This document shows, piece by piece, positions 32,119-40,883 of a stretch of DNA of 64,000 bases. Made by a program: the position numbers and the translations under genes. Each line of letters opens with the position of its first letter. Position 1 is the first letter of the stretch. The stretch is from Micrococcus sp023147585 (GTDB lineage Bacteria > Actinomycetota > Actinomycetes > Actinomycetales > Micrococcaceae). The DNA is taken from positions 682,001 through 746,000 of the forward strand of contig NZ_CP085253.1 of the NCBI RefSeq assembly GCF_044872765.1. Reading direction: 5' to 3'. Below the pieces are notes generated by a model. The model was given only the letters and a program-made list of their open reading frames with translations, did no database searches and was not told where the DNA came from.

Positions 32119-32725
32119 ACGGCGCGTCGGCCTCGGCCGACTCTGCGGTGTCCGCGCCCACGACCTCGACCGTGGCGGGGGTCAGGAGGAAGACCTTGTT
32201 CGTGATGCGCGCGATCGAGCCGTGCAGGCCGAACACGAGGCCCGCGGCGAAGTCCACGAGGCGCTTGGCCTCGTTCTCCCCGAGCTCCGTGACGTTCATG
32301 ATCACCGGCATGCCGGTGCGGAACGCCTCGCCGATCGCCTTGGCGTCGTCGTAGGAGCGGGGGTGGACGGTGGAGAGGGTGCGCACGGGGGCTCCTTCGG
32401 CCGACGAGGCGGCGGCTCGCTTGATGGGGGTGACGGGAGCCCGGTAGCCCTGGTCCGCCGGCTCGGGCCGCGCGGCCCGCCGGACCTCGGTGGGCTCGGA
32501 CACCACGGGGGCGGCGGTGGAGCCGGCGGCGTGGGCGGGCTGCTCCACACGCGCGGGAGCCTCCTCAACTGCGGGAGCCTCGTCCGACACCGGGGCACGG
32601 CGAGCCTCCACCACGTCGCGGCGGGAGGCCTCCTCGCGCGGAGCGGCGGTGCGCTCGTGCTCCTCGTACTCCTCGCCGTCGGCGAGACCGAGGTAGATCA
32701 TCGTCTTCTTCAGTGCGCCAGCCAT
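32105..32725 (-). CDS. sepF: Cell-division protein SepF
   Basis: Membrane-associated anchor for FtsZ in bacteria that lack FtsA. It is 206 aa. The N-terminal amphipathic membrane-binding helix is MAGALKKTMIYLGLADGEEY. A disordered acidic/Ala linker of about 95 residues follows. The C-terminal SepF domain has HPRSYDDAKAIGEAFRTGMP, VIMNVTELGENEAKRLVDFA and the glycine-containing dimer helix GLVFGLHGSI. I chose ATG 32725 because it starts at the amphipathic helix. A -10-like TAACGT overlaps the yggS stop about 110 bases upstream. Confidence 0.94.
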   Translation of the reverse strand: MAGALKKTMIYLGLADGEEYEEHERTAAPREEASRRDVVEARRAPVSDEAPAVEEAPARVEQPAHAAGSTAAPVVSEPTEVRRAARPEPADQGYRAPVTPIKRAAASSAEGAPVRTLSTVHPRSYDDAKAIGEAFRTGMPVIMNVTELGENEAKRLVDFAAGLVFGLHGSIARITNKVFLLTPATVEVVGADTAESAEADAPYDAD

Positions 32726-32833
32726 GACTCTTCCTTCACCACGTCCTGCGATCCGCCGGGGCGCGGATCGCCGTCGTTCGTCGCCCGCGCACGGGGCGCG
32801 GGGTGTCGCCCGCCTCGCGGGCATGCCCTCCCC

Positions 32834-32839
32834 ACGTTA
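32834..32839 (-). promoter_or_regulatory. Candidate -10 box for sepF overlapping the yggS stop
   Basis: Minus-strand TAACGT includes the yggS stop codon TAA. It would create a leader of about 100 bases for sepF. Confidence 0.35.
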
Positions 32840-33673
32840 TCCCACGGCGCCGCGCGCGCCGAGGACGTCCGAGCCGATCCGGACGTGTGTCGCCCCCGCA
32901 CGCACGGCGGCCTCGAGGTCCCCGCTCATGCCCATCGAGAGCCGGTCGGCCTCGGGGTGGGCCGCCCGCAGGTCGCGGCCGAGACGGGCCAGGCGGCGGA
33001 AGGACTCCTCCGCGTCGAGTCCGCGCGGGGCCACGCACATGAGCCCGCGCAGGGCGAGCCCCTCGACGGCGGCGATCCGCTCGGCGATCGCGGAGGCGTC
33101 CTCGGGGGACGCCCCCCCGCGCGGTCCGATGCCCTCCGGGCGCTCGTCGTCGGACCGCGGGTCCACGTCCACCTGGACGAGGCACTCGAGGTTGGGCACT
33201 CCGTCCGCTCCCCCGTCCTCCCGCTCGCGCCGCAGCACCACGGCGCGGGAGAGCGCGTCCGCGAGCTCGACGCGGTCCACGGAGTGCACGGCGCTCGCGT
33301 ACCGCACGACGAGCTTGGCCTTGTTGGTCTGCAGCTGGCCGATGAAGTGCCACCGCGGGGCGTCGGCGCCGAGCGCCTCGGCGACCTCGGCCGCCTTGGG
33401 CCGGGCCTCCTGGTCGCGGTTCTCCCCCACGTCACGCACGCCGAGGCGCGCCAGCCGGGCGACGTCGGCGGCCGGGTGGGTCTTGGTCACCACGATCAGC
33501 TCGGGCACGTCGGCGCGTCCGGCCTCGGCCGCGGCCCGCGCGATGCGCGCACGGACGGCGTCCAGCGCGGCGGCCAGCTCAGCGGCGCGGGCATCGGCGG
33601 CACCGTCGCCGTCGATGGGGACGTCCCCGGTGCCGGCATCGGGGGTGCAGGTGCCGGCGGGGCGCTCAGCCAC
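32837..33673 (-). CDS. YggS/PLPBP family PLP-binding protein
   Basis: Pyridoxal-phosphate homeostasis protein with an alanine-racemase N-domain fold. It is 278 aa, longer than the usual 230 because of an N-terminal extension of about 30 residues and a central insert. The PLP lysine is in LIVVTKTHPAADVARL. Other landmarks are DVGENRDQEARPKAAEV, WHFIGQLQTNKAK, LSMGMSGDLEAAVRAGATHV and RIGSDVLGARG. The GTG start overlaps the pgeF stop by 8 bases. Its conserved place between ftsZ and sepF is well known. Confidence 0.94.
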   Translation of the reverse strand: MAERPAGTCTPDAGTGDVPIDGDGAADARAAELAAALDAVRARIARAAAEAGRADVPELIVVTKTHPAADVARLARLGVRDVGENRDQEARPKAAEVAEALGADAPRWHFIGQLQTNKAKLVVRYASAVHSVDRVELADALSRAVVLRREREDGGADGVPNLECLVQVDVDPRSDDERPEGIGPRGGASPEDASAIAERIAAVEGLALRGLMCVAPRGLDAEESFRRLARLGRDLRAAHPEADRLSMGMSGDLEAAVRAGATHVRIGSDVLGARGAVG

Positions 33674-34496
33674 GCTGCGCCTCCCCGGTGGACGCGTCCG
33701 CGGGGGTGCGCCACACGAGCCCGGCGAACCGGCCTCGGCCCGGCGCCCGCCGGTGGGAGAAGAGCCGATCGTCCTCGAGGGTGCACGCCCGGACGCGCTC
33801 CACGGCGGCACCCAGGGACGCGAGGACGGCCTCGGCGCCGGCCGGCAGGTCGAGCGCGGGGGTGCCCCACGAGGTGCGCGAGGCGACGGCGGGGATCCGC
33901 TCGGCCGCGTCGGCGCACATCTGCGGGGGGACCTCGTAGCAGTTCCCGCACACGCCGGGACCGATCCACGCGCGGATCCCCGGGGCCTCCCGGTCCTCGG
34001 CCGGGCGGAGGGAGAGGAGGCGCGCATGCGTGTTCTCCAGGACGCCGCCCAGCAGGCCGCGCCGGCCCGCGTGCGCGACCGCGGTGGCGCCCGTGCGCTC
34101 GTCCATGAGGACCACCGGGAGGCAGTCGGCCACCATGACGGCGAGGGGACGGGTCCCGTCGCGGCTCACCGCGGCGTCGGCGGTCACGGGGGCGTCGTGC
34201 TCCCAGCCGCGGCCCTCGGCCCACACCACGTCCGCCGAGTGGACCTGGTCGAGGTAGACGGTGGACCCGGGCGTCACGCCCATCTCCGCCTCGAGGCCGC
34301 GGCGCGCCGCCGCGACGTCCGCGCGTGCGGCGGGGGCGTCCGAGTCCAGGACGTGGAAGGCGAGGCTGCCCGCGTCCACGGACGTCCACGCCACGTGCAC
34401 CGCGCTCCCCCGGCCGTCTGCCGGGAGGTCCACACGGTGCACGAAGGGGCCGGAGCGGCCCACGACGGTCCCCTCCGGCCCCTTCGAGGCGGTCAC
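33666..34496 (-). CDS. pgeF: PgeF/YfiH family protein (peptidoglycan editing factor, laccase domain)
   Basis: Member of the DUF152/laccase-domain family. Members are reported as purine nucleoside phosphorylase/deaminases or as factors that remove wrong amino acids from peptidoglycan precursors. The 276-aa protein keeps the metal-site residues in LDQVHSADVVW (His), VADCLPVVLMDE (Cys) and VAHAGRRGLLGGV (His). GPGVCGNCYEV is the other family block. The GTG start overlaps the ftsZ stop by 4 bases. Location directly behind ftsZ favours the peptidoglycan-related role, but which activity dominates is not decided by sequence. Confidence 0.93.
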   Translation of the reverse strand: MTASKGPEGTVVGRSGPFVHRVDLPADGRGSAVHVAWTSVDAGSLAFHVLDSDAPAARADVAAARRGLEAEMGVTPGSTVYLDQVHSADVVWAEGRGWEHDAPVTADAAVSRDGTRPLAVMVADCLPVVLMDERTGATAVAHAGRRGLLGGVLENTHARLLSLRPAEDREAPGIRAWIGPGVCGNCYEVPPQMCADAAERIPAVASRTSWGTPALDLPAGAEAVLASLGAAVERVRACTLEDDRLFSHRRAPGRGRFAGLVWRTPADASTGEAQRG

Positions 34497-35752
34497 TTCA
34501 GGAAGTCCGGCACGTCCAGGTCGGACGAGCCGGCGCCCAGGTCGGGCTCGACGACGGTGGGCAGCTCGGGACGCGGGCGGGACTGCTGCTGGCCCTGCTG
34601 GCCGGACTGCGTCGGGACCGTGCCCGGCACCGCGGCACGCTGCGGCTGCTGCTGGGTGTATCCCTGCGGAGCCGACTGCTGCGGGGCCTGCTGCTGCTGC
34701 GTGGACGGGGCCTCGCGCTGCTGCGGCAGCTGCTGCGCCTGCTGGTAGGAGGAGGACTGCGCCTGCGGGGCGGGCTGCTGGTAGGCCTGCGGGGCGGAGG
34801 TGGCGTCCACCTGGTCGAACCCGGCGGCGATCACGGTGACGCGGACCTCGTCGCCCAGGGCGTCGTCGATCACGGCGCCGAAGATGATGTTGGCCTCGGG
34901 GTGCGCGACCTCCTGGACGAGGCGCGCGGCCTCGTTGATCTCGAACAGGCCGAGATCGGAGCCGCCCTGGATGGAGAGCAGCACGCCGTAGGCGCCGTCG
35001 ATCGAGGCCTCGAGCAGCGGGGAGGCGATGGCGAGCTCGGCGGCCTTGACGGCACGGTCCTCGCCCTGCGCGTGGCCGATGCCCATGAGCGCCGAGCCCG
35101 CGCCCTGCATCACGGACTTCACGTCCGCGAAGTCGAGGTTGATCAGGCCGGGGGTGGTGATGAGGTCGGTGATGCCCTGCACGCCGGAGAGCAGGACCTG
35201 GTCCGCCTGACGGAACGCGTCCATGACGGAGACGTTGCGGTCCGAGATGGAGAGCAGGCGGTCGTTCGGGATGACGATCAGGGTGTCGACCTCGTCCCGC
35301 AGCGCGTCGATGCCGTTCTCCGCGGAGCCCGCGCGGCGGCGGCCCTCGAAGGTGAACGGGCGGGTCACGACGCCGATGGTCAGCGCCCCGAGCGAGCGGG
35401 CGATGCGGGCCACCACGGGGGCGCCGCCGGTGCCGGTGCCGCCGCCCTCTCCGGCGGTCACGAAGACCATGTCCGCCCCGCGCAGGACCTCCTCGATCTC
35501 ATCGGCGTGGTCCTCGGCGGCCTGGCGGCCCACCTCGGGGTTCGCGCCGGCACCGAGGCCGCGGGTGAGCTCGCGGCCCACGTCCAGCTTCACGTCCGCG
35601 TCGGACATCAGGAGCGCCTGTGCGTCCGTGTTGATCGCGATGAACTCCACGCCGCGGAGCCCCACCTCGATCATGCGGTTCACGGCGTTGACGCCGCCGC
35701 CGCCGATGCCGACGACCTTGATGACGGCCAGGTAGTTCTGGGGTGCAGCCAC
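34493..35752 (-). CDS. ftsZ: Cell-division GTPase FtsZ
   Basis: Tubulin-like GTPase that forms the division ring. It is 419 aa. The N-terminal core begins YLAVIKVVGIGGGGVNAVNR. The tubulin signature EGGGTGTGGAP lies near residue 105, and the T7 catalytic loop LINLDFADVKSVM includes the Asp that completes the GTPase site of the next subunit. After residue 315 comes a Gln/Pro-rich disordered linker of about 95 residues (many QQQ runs). It ends in the short conserved tail DLDVPDFLK that binds SepF and FtsW. The GTG start is preceded by a 311-bp repeat-rich leader with its own probable promoter. Confidence 0.97.
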   Translation of the reverse strand: MAAPQNYLAVIKVVGIGGGGVNAVNRMIEVGLRGVEFIAINTDAQALLMSDADVKLDVGRELTRGLGAGANPEVGRQAAEDHADEIEEVLRGADMVFVTAGEGGGTGTGGAPVVARIARSLGALTIGVVTRPFTFEGRRRAGSAENGIDALRDEVDTLIVIPNDRLLSISDRNVSVMDAFRQADQVLLSGVQGITDLITTPGLINLDFADVKSVMQGAGSALMGIGHAQGEDRAVKAAELAIASPLLEASIDGAYGVLLSIQGGSDLGLFEINEAARLVQEVAHPEANIIFGAVIDDALGDEVRVTVIAAGFDQVDATSAPQAYQQPAPQAQSSSYQQAQQLPQQREAPSTQQQQAPQQSAPQGYTQQQPQRAAVPGTVPTQSGQQGQQQSRPRPELPTVVEPDLGAGSSDLDVPDFLK

Positions 35753-36063
35753 GGTGTTCAGTCCCTTTGCTCGGAATCGCGATGTCCACGCCCGACGGGG
35801 TACGGACCCCTTGACGAGCCGCCTTCAAGCTCAGCTTGAATGATGCCGCTCACGCGCGTTCAGGACCACCGTACTGGCACGGGCGCGGCCAGCGCAAAGA
35901 AATCCGCATCACGGCGGGGCTCGCGCGTGTCGTTTTTCAACCTTCACATGAGAGTTGAACTTCAGGCCTTCGTCGGAGCAGGTCGACCGGGGGCGCCGGC
36001 CCGCCGCGCACAACCTTCAGCTTCACTTTCACCTTGAGACCCCGTCGCCCTCGGGAAGCCGCG
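35753..36063 (-). promoter_or_regulatory. ftsQ-ftsZ intergenic leader rich in repeats, with candidate ftsZ promoter
   Basis: This 311-bp non-coding stretch is less GC-rich than its surroundings. On the minus strand I see a candidate promoter: TTGCGC (35892-35897), 18 bases, TACGGT (35868-35873), giving a leader of about 110 bases. Upstream are four near-identical hexamers with consensus AAGGTG (36012-36035) and an inverted repeat TTCAAC/GTTGAA (35936-35941 and 35954-35959). Downstream is a 17-bp palindrome, TTCAAGCT-C-AGCTTGAA (35824-35840). These could be operator or RNA elements controlling FtsZ level. No ORF of note is present. Confidence 0.5.
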
Positions 36064-36846
36064 TCAGCGGGTGATCGGCCGCTCCGGGACCGAGACGTCC
36101 AGCTCCTTCACACGGCTCAGGTCCGGGCCGCCGCCGTCCTCGTCCAGGAAGGCCTCGACGACGTCCCCCTTGAGGTCGGCGTGCGAGTCGTCTCCCCACA
36201 CGAGGACCGTGCCGCCGTCGAGCCCGAGCCTCACCTGACCGGGCGCGCCCGCGCCCACCGTCTCCACGCGGGAGCGGACCGCGTCCGGCAGCGTGGTGAG
36301 GACGCGGGCCGCCTCGGCGCGCACCGCCTCGTCCCCGCCGGGCAGGGGATCCGCCATGGAGGGCAGCGCGCCGACCCCGGGCGCCTCGTCCGCGATGCCG
36401 GACAGGACGGAGCCGTCCGCGAGCAGCACGTCGACCCCGTCCCCCGCCTCCTTCCGCGCCACGGGGGTCTCCTCGCGCACGACCACCTCCACACCGGTGG
36501 GCGGCTGGGCCACGGAGCGCACCTCGGCGATGCCCGGGACGTCCGCGAGCAGGCCCTCCACCCGGCCCGTCCCGATGCGCGGCAGCGGCTCGCCCCGCAG
36601 CGGCTCGAGACGGCGCTCGACGTCGGCCCGGTCTACCAGCCGCGTGCCGGTCACCGACACGCGGTCGACCGCGAGGACGGGAGAGAAGAACAGGATCCAG
36701 GCGACGAGGGCCAGGAGCGCGGCGACGCCGGCGCCGATCGCCCAGCGGGCGGCCCGGCGCTGGCGGGCGCTGCGCCCGGGGAAGCGGACCACCGTGGACC
36801 CGGCGTCCCCCACGGGAGGCAGCGGACGGCCCGGCCGCTCGCTCAC
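36064..36846 (-). CDS. ftsQ: Cell-division protein FtsQ
   Basis: Bitopic divisome protein bridging cytoplasmic and periplasmic parts, partner of FtsL. It is 260 aa. A basic cytoplasmic segment (RFPGRSARQRRAARWA) precedes one membrane helix at about 34-54 (AIGAGVAALLALVAWILFF). A POTRA domain follows at about 60-128 (LAVDRVSVTGTRLVDRADVE, then GIAEVRSVAQPPTGVEVVV), and then the FtsQ/DivIB beta domain. The GTG start overlaps the murC stop (GTGA). It is shorter than mycobacterial FtsQ but of normal Micrococcaceae size. A long leader separates it from ftsZ. Confidence 0.93.
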   Translation of the reverse strand: MSERPGRPLPPVGDAGSTVVRFPGRSARQRRAARWAIGAGVAALLALVAWILFFSPVLAVDRVSVTGTRLVDRADVERRLEPLRGEPLPRIGTGRVEGLLADVPGIAEVRSVAQPPTGVEVVVREETPVARKEAGDGVDVLLADGSVLSGIADEAPGVGALPSMADPLPGGDEAVRAEAARVLTTLPDAVRSRVETVGAGAPGQVRLGLDGGTVLVWGDDSHADLKGDVVEAFLDEDGGGPDLSRVKELDVSVPERPITR

Positions 36847-38327
36847 GAGGCGGGGGAGGACGCCGTGCCCGCGTCGTCGGCCAGGGCCGCCACGAGGTCG
36901 GCGCCATGGGCGGTGACGTCGCCCGCGCCCATCGTGAGGATCACGTCGCCGTCCGCCGCACCGCGGGCCAGCTGGGCCACGGCGGCGGCGCGGTCCTCCG
37001 CCACGGCCCGGTCTGCCGGGTCGGCGGTGGTCAGGCCGGACGCGATGAGCGAGGAGTCCACCCCCTCCATCGGCTGCTCGCGGGCCGCGTACACGGGCAG
37101 CACGCGCACGACGTCCGCTTCGGAGAGCGCCGAGGCGAACTCGGCGGCGAACTCGCGCGTCCGGGAGAACAGGTGCGGCTGGAAGAGCACGTGCACGCGG
37201 TGCCCGTCCGCCACCGCACGGGCCGCCGAGACGGCGGCCGCCACCTCGGTGGGGTGGTGCGCATAGTCGTCGAAGACGCGCACGCCACGGCCGGCGCCGC
37301 GGAACTCGAAGCGCCGGGCGGTGCCTCGGAAGGCCTCGAGGCCGCGCACGGCGTCCTCGAACGCCATGCCGGCCTCGACGGCGGCGAGCGCCACGGCCGC
37401 CGCGTTCAGGGCGTTGTGGCGTCCCGGCACCAGCAGCCGGACCTCCGCGGAGGTCCCGTCGGCGAGCGTGAAGCGGGCGCGCTGGCCCACCCCCGACTCC
37501 CCCGGCTCCACCGTGAGGTCCGAGACCAGCAGGTCCGGACGCACTCCGTCGCGCTCGGCGGAGCCGTAGGTGAGGACCCGCGCCGCGGTGTGGACCCGCA
37601 CCCACGCGGCCAGGGCGGCCGCGCCGTCGTCGTCCAGGCACGCCACGAGTGCTCCGCCGTCCGCGGCGGCCGGCAGCCCGGCCGCGAAGTCGCGGAACAC
37701 CTGGTGCACAGCCTCCTCCGTGCCGTAGTGGTCCAGGTGGTCGGCCTCCACGGTGGTGACCACGGCGATCGTGCTGGGGTAGTTCACGAGCGTGCCGTCG
37801 GACTCGTCGGCCTCCGCGATGAACCACTCGCCCCGGCCGGCCTGGGCGTTCGTGCCGAGCCCGGCGACGGCGGCGCCGACGGCGAACGTCGGGTCCCAGC
37901 CCGCGGAGGAGAAGGCCATCGCCGCCATGGACGAGGTCGTGGTCTTGCCGTGGGTGCCGGCGACGGCGAGCACCCGGTGCCCCGCCATGGCGAGGGCGAG
38001 GCCCTCCGAGCGGTGCAGCACGCGCAGGCCGCGCTCCACGGCGGCGTCGTGCTCCGGGTTGCCTGGGCCGGCGATCGAGGAGGCGATCACGGTGGTGACG
38101 TCCTCCCCCACGTGCTCGGCCGCGTAGCCCACCGTGATGCGGGCCCCGCCCGCGGCGAGCTCGCGCATGACGGGCAGGTCCTTGGCGTCCGACCCGGAGA
38201 TCGCGACGCCCTGGTCCTGGAGGATGCGCGCGACGCCGGAGACGCCGACGCCGCCGATCCCGAGCAGGTGGACGCGGCCGAGGTCGGCGAAGCGCCCCTC
38301 GGATGCGGGGGTGGTCTGGTGGCTCAT
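36843..38327 (-). CDS. murC: UDP-N-acetylmuramate-L-alanine ligase
   Basis: First of the Mur ligases: adds L-alanine to UDP-MurNAc with ATP. It is 494 aa. The N-terminal nucleotide-sugar domain opens VHLLGIGGVGVSGVARI. The ATPase P-loop is VAGTHGKTTTSSM. The central metal/acyl-phosphate region has EADESDGTLVNYPSTIAVVT and DHLDHYGT, and the C-terminal domain begins RRFEFRG and contains DDYAHHPTEV. The ATG overlaps the murG stop by 4 bases. Confidence 0.96.
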   Translation of the reverse strand: MSHQTTPASEGRFADLGRVHLLGIGGVGVSGVARILQDQGVAISGSDAKDLPVMRELAAGGARITVGYAAEHVGEDVTTVIASSIAGPGNPEHDAAVERGLRVLHRSEGLALAMAGHRVLAVAGTHGKTTTSSMAAMAFSSAGWDPTFAVGAAVAGLGTNAQAGRGEWFIAEADESDGTLVNYPSTIAVVTTVEADHLDHYGTEEAVHQVFRDFAAGLPAAADGGALVACLDDDGAAALAAWVRVHTAARVLTYGSAERDGVRPDLLVSDLTVEPGESGVGQRARFTLADGTSAEVRLLVPGRHNALNAAAVALAAVEAGMAFEDAVRGLEAFRGTARRFEFRGAGRGVRVFDDYAHHPTEVAAAVSAARAVADGHRVHVLFQPHLFSRTREFAAEFASALSEADVVRVLPVYAAREQPMEGVDSSLIASGLTTADPADRAVAEDRAAAVAQLARGAADGDVILTMGAGDVTAHGADLVAALADDAGTASSPAS

Positions 38328-39457
38328 CGCCGTGCTCCTTCCTGGGCCGCCGCGCGCACGAGGCCGGCCATCGTCACGTCCGCGTCCCGCACGCCCAGGC
38401 GCGCGGAGGCCTCCGCCATCGCGGACAGGCGCGCGGGGTCGGTGGCCAGGGGGATCAGCTCGCGTCGGACCCAGTCCGCGCGGAACATGTCGTCGCGCAC
38501 GAGGAGGGCGCCGCCGGCCTCCACCACGGGCCCGGCGTTGAGCGCCTGCTCGCCGTTGCCCACGGGCAGCGGGACGAACACGGCGGGCAGCCCCACCGCC
38601 GAGACCTCGCACACCGTGCCGGCGCCGGAGCGGGCGACCATGAGGTCGGCGGCGGCGTAGGCCTGCTCCATGCCGCTCAGGAACTCGCGCTGGACGTAGC
38701 CGTCGCGCTGGACCCGGTGGCCGGCGTCGTCGGTGAGCTCCTTGCCGCGGCCCGTGAGGTGGAAGACCTGCAGGCCCGCTCCGAGGAGGTCGTCCAGCGA
38801 CTCGCGCACGGTGCGGTTCACGGCCAGCGCACCGGAGCTGCCTCCGGTCACCACCACGGTGGTGCGCTCCGGGTCCAGGTCGAGCTCGGCGCGGGCGGCG
38901 GCCCGTGCGGCGCTGCGGTCGAGGCCCGAGATCTCCGGGCGCATGGGCATCCCGACCCACTCCGCGCGCGGCAGGCGGGTCTGGGGCAGGGCGGTGCCGA
39001 CGCGCGAGGCCCGGCGGGCGCCGAGGCGGTTGGCCAGCCCCGGCTTCGCGTTGGCCTCGTGGACCACGTACGGGATGCCGGCCCGCTGGGCGGCGAGGTA
39101 CATCGGCGTGGCGACGTAGCCGCCCACGCCCACGAGCACGTCCGCCTCCCGCTCGGCGAGGATGCGGCTCGCCGCGCCGATGGCCGCGCGGAAGCGCCCC
39201 GGAAAGCGGACGACGTCCATCGAGGGGCGTCGGGGCATGGGGACGCGGTCGATGAGGTCCAGCTCGAAGCCGGCCTCGGGAACCAGGCGGGTCTCCATGC
39301 CGGAGGCGGTGCCCACCATGGTGCACACGGCGGGGGCCTGCCCCTGGTCCGCCCCCAGGGCACGGGCGATGGCGAGCATGGGCGAGATGTGGCCGGCGGT
39401 GCCGCCGCCGGCCAGGACGACGCGGAGCGGACGGTCGGTCTCGGGGATCTGCGGCAT
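38324..39457 (-). CDS. murG: UDP-GlcNAc:lipid I N-acetylglucosaminyltransferase
   Basis: Peripheral membrane GT28 glycosyltransferase converting lipid I to lipid II. It is 377 aa. The first glycine-rich loop is VVLAGGGTAGHISPMLAIA. Acceptor-side motifs are VGVGGYVATPMYLAA and HEANAKPGLANR. The UDP-GlcNAc site lies in VTGGSSGALAVN and ARSGAGTVCEVSAVGLPAVF. The ATG shares a base with the ftsW stop (TGATG) and has AGGAG within the end of ftsW. It overlaps murC downstream. Confidence 0.97.
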   Translation of the reverse strand: MPQIPETDRPLRVVLAGGGTAGHISPMLAIARALGADQGQAPAVCTMVGTASGMETRLVPEAGFELDLIDRVPMPRRPSMDVVRFPGRFRAAIGAASRILAEREADVLVGVGGYVATPMYLAAQRAGIPYVVHEANAKPGLANRLGARRASRVGTALPQTRLPRAEWVGMPMRPEISGLDRSAARAAARAELDLDPERTTVVVTGGSSGALAVNRTVRESLDDLLGAGLQVFHLTGRGKELTDDAGHRVQRDGYVQREFLSGMEQAYAAADLMVARSGAGTVCEVSAVGLPAVFVPLPVGNGEQALNAGPVVEAGGALLVRDDMFRADWVRRELIPLATDPARLSAMAEASARLGVRDADVTMAGLVRAAAQEGARR

Positions 39458-40851
39458 CAGGACTCCTGCGGTGCACGGGTGGGGGAAGGGACGAGCGGGA
39501 TGGGATCGGTCTCCGGCTCCGCCGAGTCGGTGTGCGCCCGGGAGGCGGGCCGGGCGTCCGGCACGGCGTCGGCCGCCGGCCCGTCGTCGAGGCCGGCGGC
39601 GCCGTCGTCGTCGTGGGCCAGTGCCCGCAGCTCTGCGGCGCGCTGGCGCTCGTGGCGGGCGAAGGAGAGGACCACGCCCACCGCGGCCAGGGACAGCGTG
39701 AGCGCCGAGCCGCCGTAGGAGATGAACGGCAGGGGCACGCCCACCACGGGGATCATCCCGGAGACCATGGCGATGTTCACGAAGGCCTGTCCCACGAGCC
39801 ACGCGAGGATCCCCCACGTGGTCAGGCGGATGAACGTGGACGTGGTGCGGGCGGCCACGCGGTACATGCCGACGGCCAGGGCGGCGAACGCCAGGATCAC
39901 GGCGAGGGTGCCGACGAGGCCGAGCTCCTCGCCCAGGATGGTGAAGATGAAGTCGTTCTCCGCCTCCGGGATGTAGCTCCACTTCTGGCGGGACTGGCCG
40001 AGGCCCACCCCCCACCAGCCGCCCGAGGCGAGCGCGAACATGCCGTGGTCCGGCTGGAAGCACGGGTCCGTGGGGAAGTCGCAGATCCCGCGCCACGCCT
40101 GCACGCGCACCATGCGGTGCTGGGCGAACACGGTCATCAGGATCGCCCCCACCGTCACCACGGCTCCGGAGACGAGGAACACCCCCCGGTGGGTGCCGGC
40201 CACGAAGAGGACGGTCATGAGGACGAGGGCGAGGATGAGGGCGGTGCCGAGGTCCCGGCCGGCGAGCACGAGGCCGATCAGGAGCGCGGCCATGGGGAGC
40301 ACGGGCAGCAGCGCGTGCTTGACGTGGGAGATGAGGCGGGCCTTGCGTTCCAGCACGGCCCCGCTCCACAGCGCGAGGGCGAGCTTGGCCGCCTCCGAGG
40401 GCTGCATCCGGAAGCCGCCGATGCCGAGCCAGTTGCGGTTGCCGCCGACCTCCACGCCCAGCGGGGTGAAGGCCACGAGCACCAGGAGCAGGATCGCCAT
40501 GCCGATCGCCGGCCACGCCAGCGCCTTCAGCACCCGCAGGGGCGTGAGGGAGAACCCGATGAGCACGGCCACGCCCACGCCGGCCCACATGAGCTGGCGC
40601 AGGAACAGGTCGTAGGAGCCTCCGCCGGTGCCGATGGCCTCGACCGAGGACGAGGAGAGGACCATCACGAGGCCCAGCACGGTCAGGAGGGCCGCGCTGG
40701 TCCCGATCAGGAACGCGGAGAGGTCCAGGGCGCGGGCGCCCTCCAGGCCCGCCCAGACCCGGGTCATCGGGCTGCCGGAGCGGGCAGGACGGCCCGGGGC
40801 GCCGTGCGCTCCGCGCGTCGCCGCCGGGCGGCTCGGTGCGCTGTGCGGCAT
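39457..40851 (-). CDS. ftsW: Peptidoglycan glycosyltransferase FtsW (SEDS)
   Basis: SEDS polymerase that joins lipid II into glycan strands at the septum, working with FtsI. It is 464 aa with about ten membrane helices. Family features are RNWLGIGGFRMQPSEAAKLA, AGRDLGTALILALVLMTVLF and PEAENDFIFTILGEELGLVG. The C-terminal SEDS signature is GVPLPFISYGGSALTLSLAAVG. A hydrophilic N-terminal segment of about 40 residues and an acidic C-terminal tail of about 65 residues flank the core. ATG 40851 has AGGAG 5 bases upstream. A 32-base gap separates it from murD. Confidence 0.95.
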   Translation of the reverse strand: MPHSAPSRPAATRGAHGAPGRPARSGSPMTRVWAGLEGARALDLSAFLIGTSAALLTVLGLVMVLSSSSVEAIGTGGGSYDLFLRQLMWAGVGVAVLIGFSLTPLRVLKALAWPAIGMAILLLVLVAFTPLGVEVGGNRNWLGIGGFRMQPSEAAKLALALWSGAVLERKARLISHVKHALLPVLPMAALLIGLVLAGRDLGTALILALVLMTVLFVAGTHRGVFLVSGAVVTVGAILMTVFAQHRMVRVQAWRGICDFPTDPCFQPDHGMFALASGGWWGVGLGQSRQKWSYIPEAENDFIFTILGEELGLVGTLAVILAFAALAVGMYRVAARTTSTFIRLTTWGILAWLVGQAFVNIAMVSGMIPVVGVPLPFISYGGSALTLSLAAVGVVLSFARHERQRAAELRALAHDDDGAAGLDDGPAADAVPDARPASRAHTDSAEPETDPIPLVPSPTRAPQES

Positions 40852-40883
40852 GGTGCTCCTCGGGGTGGCGGTCGGTCGGGTGG

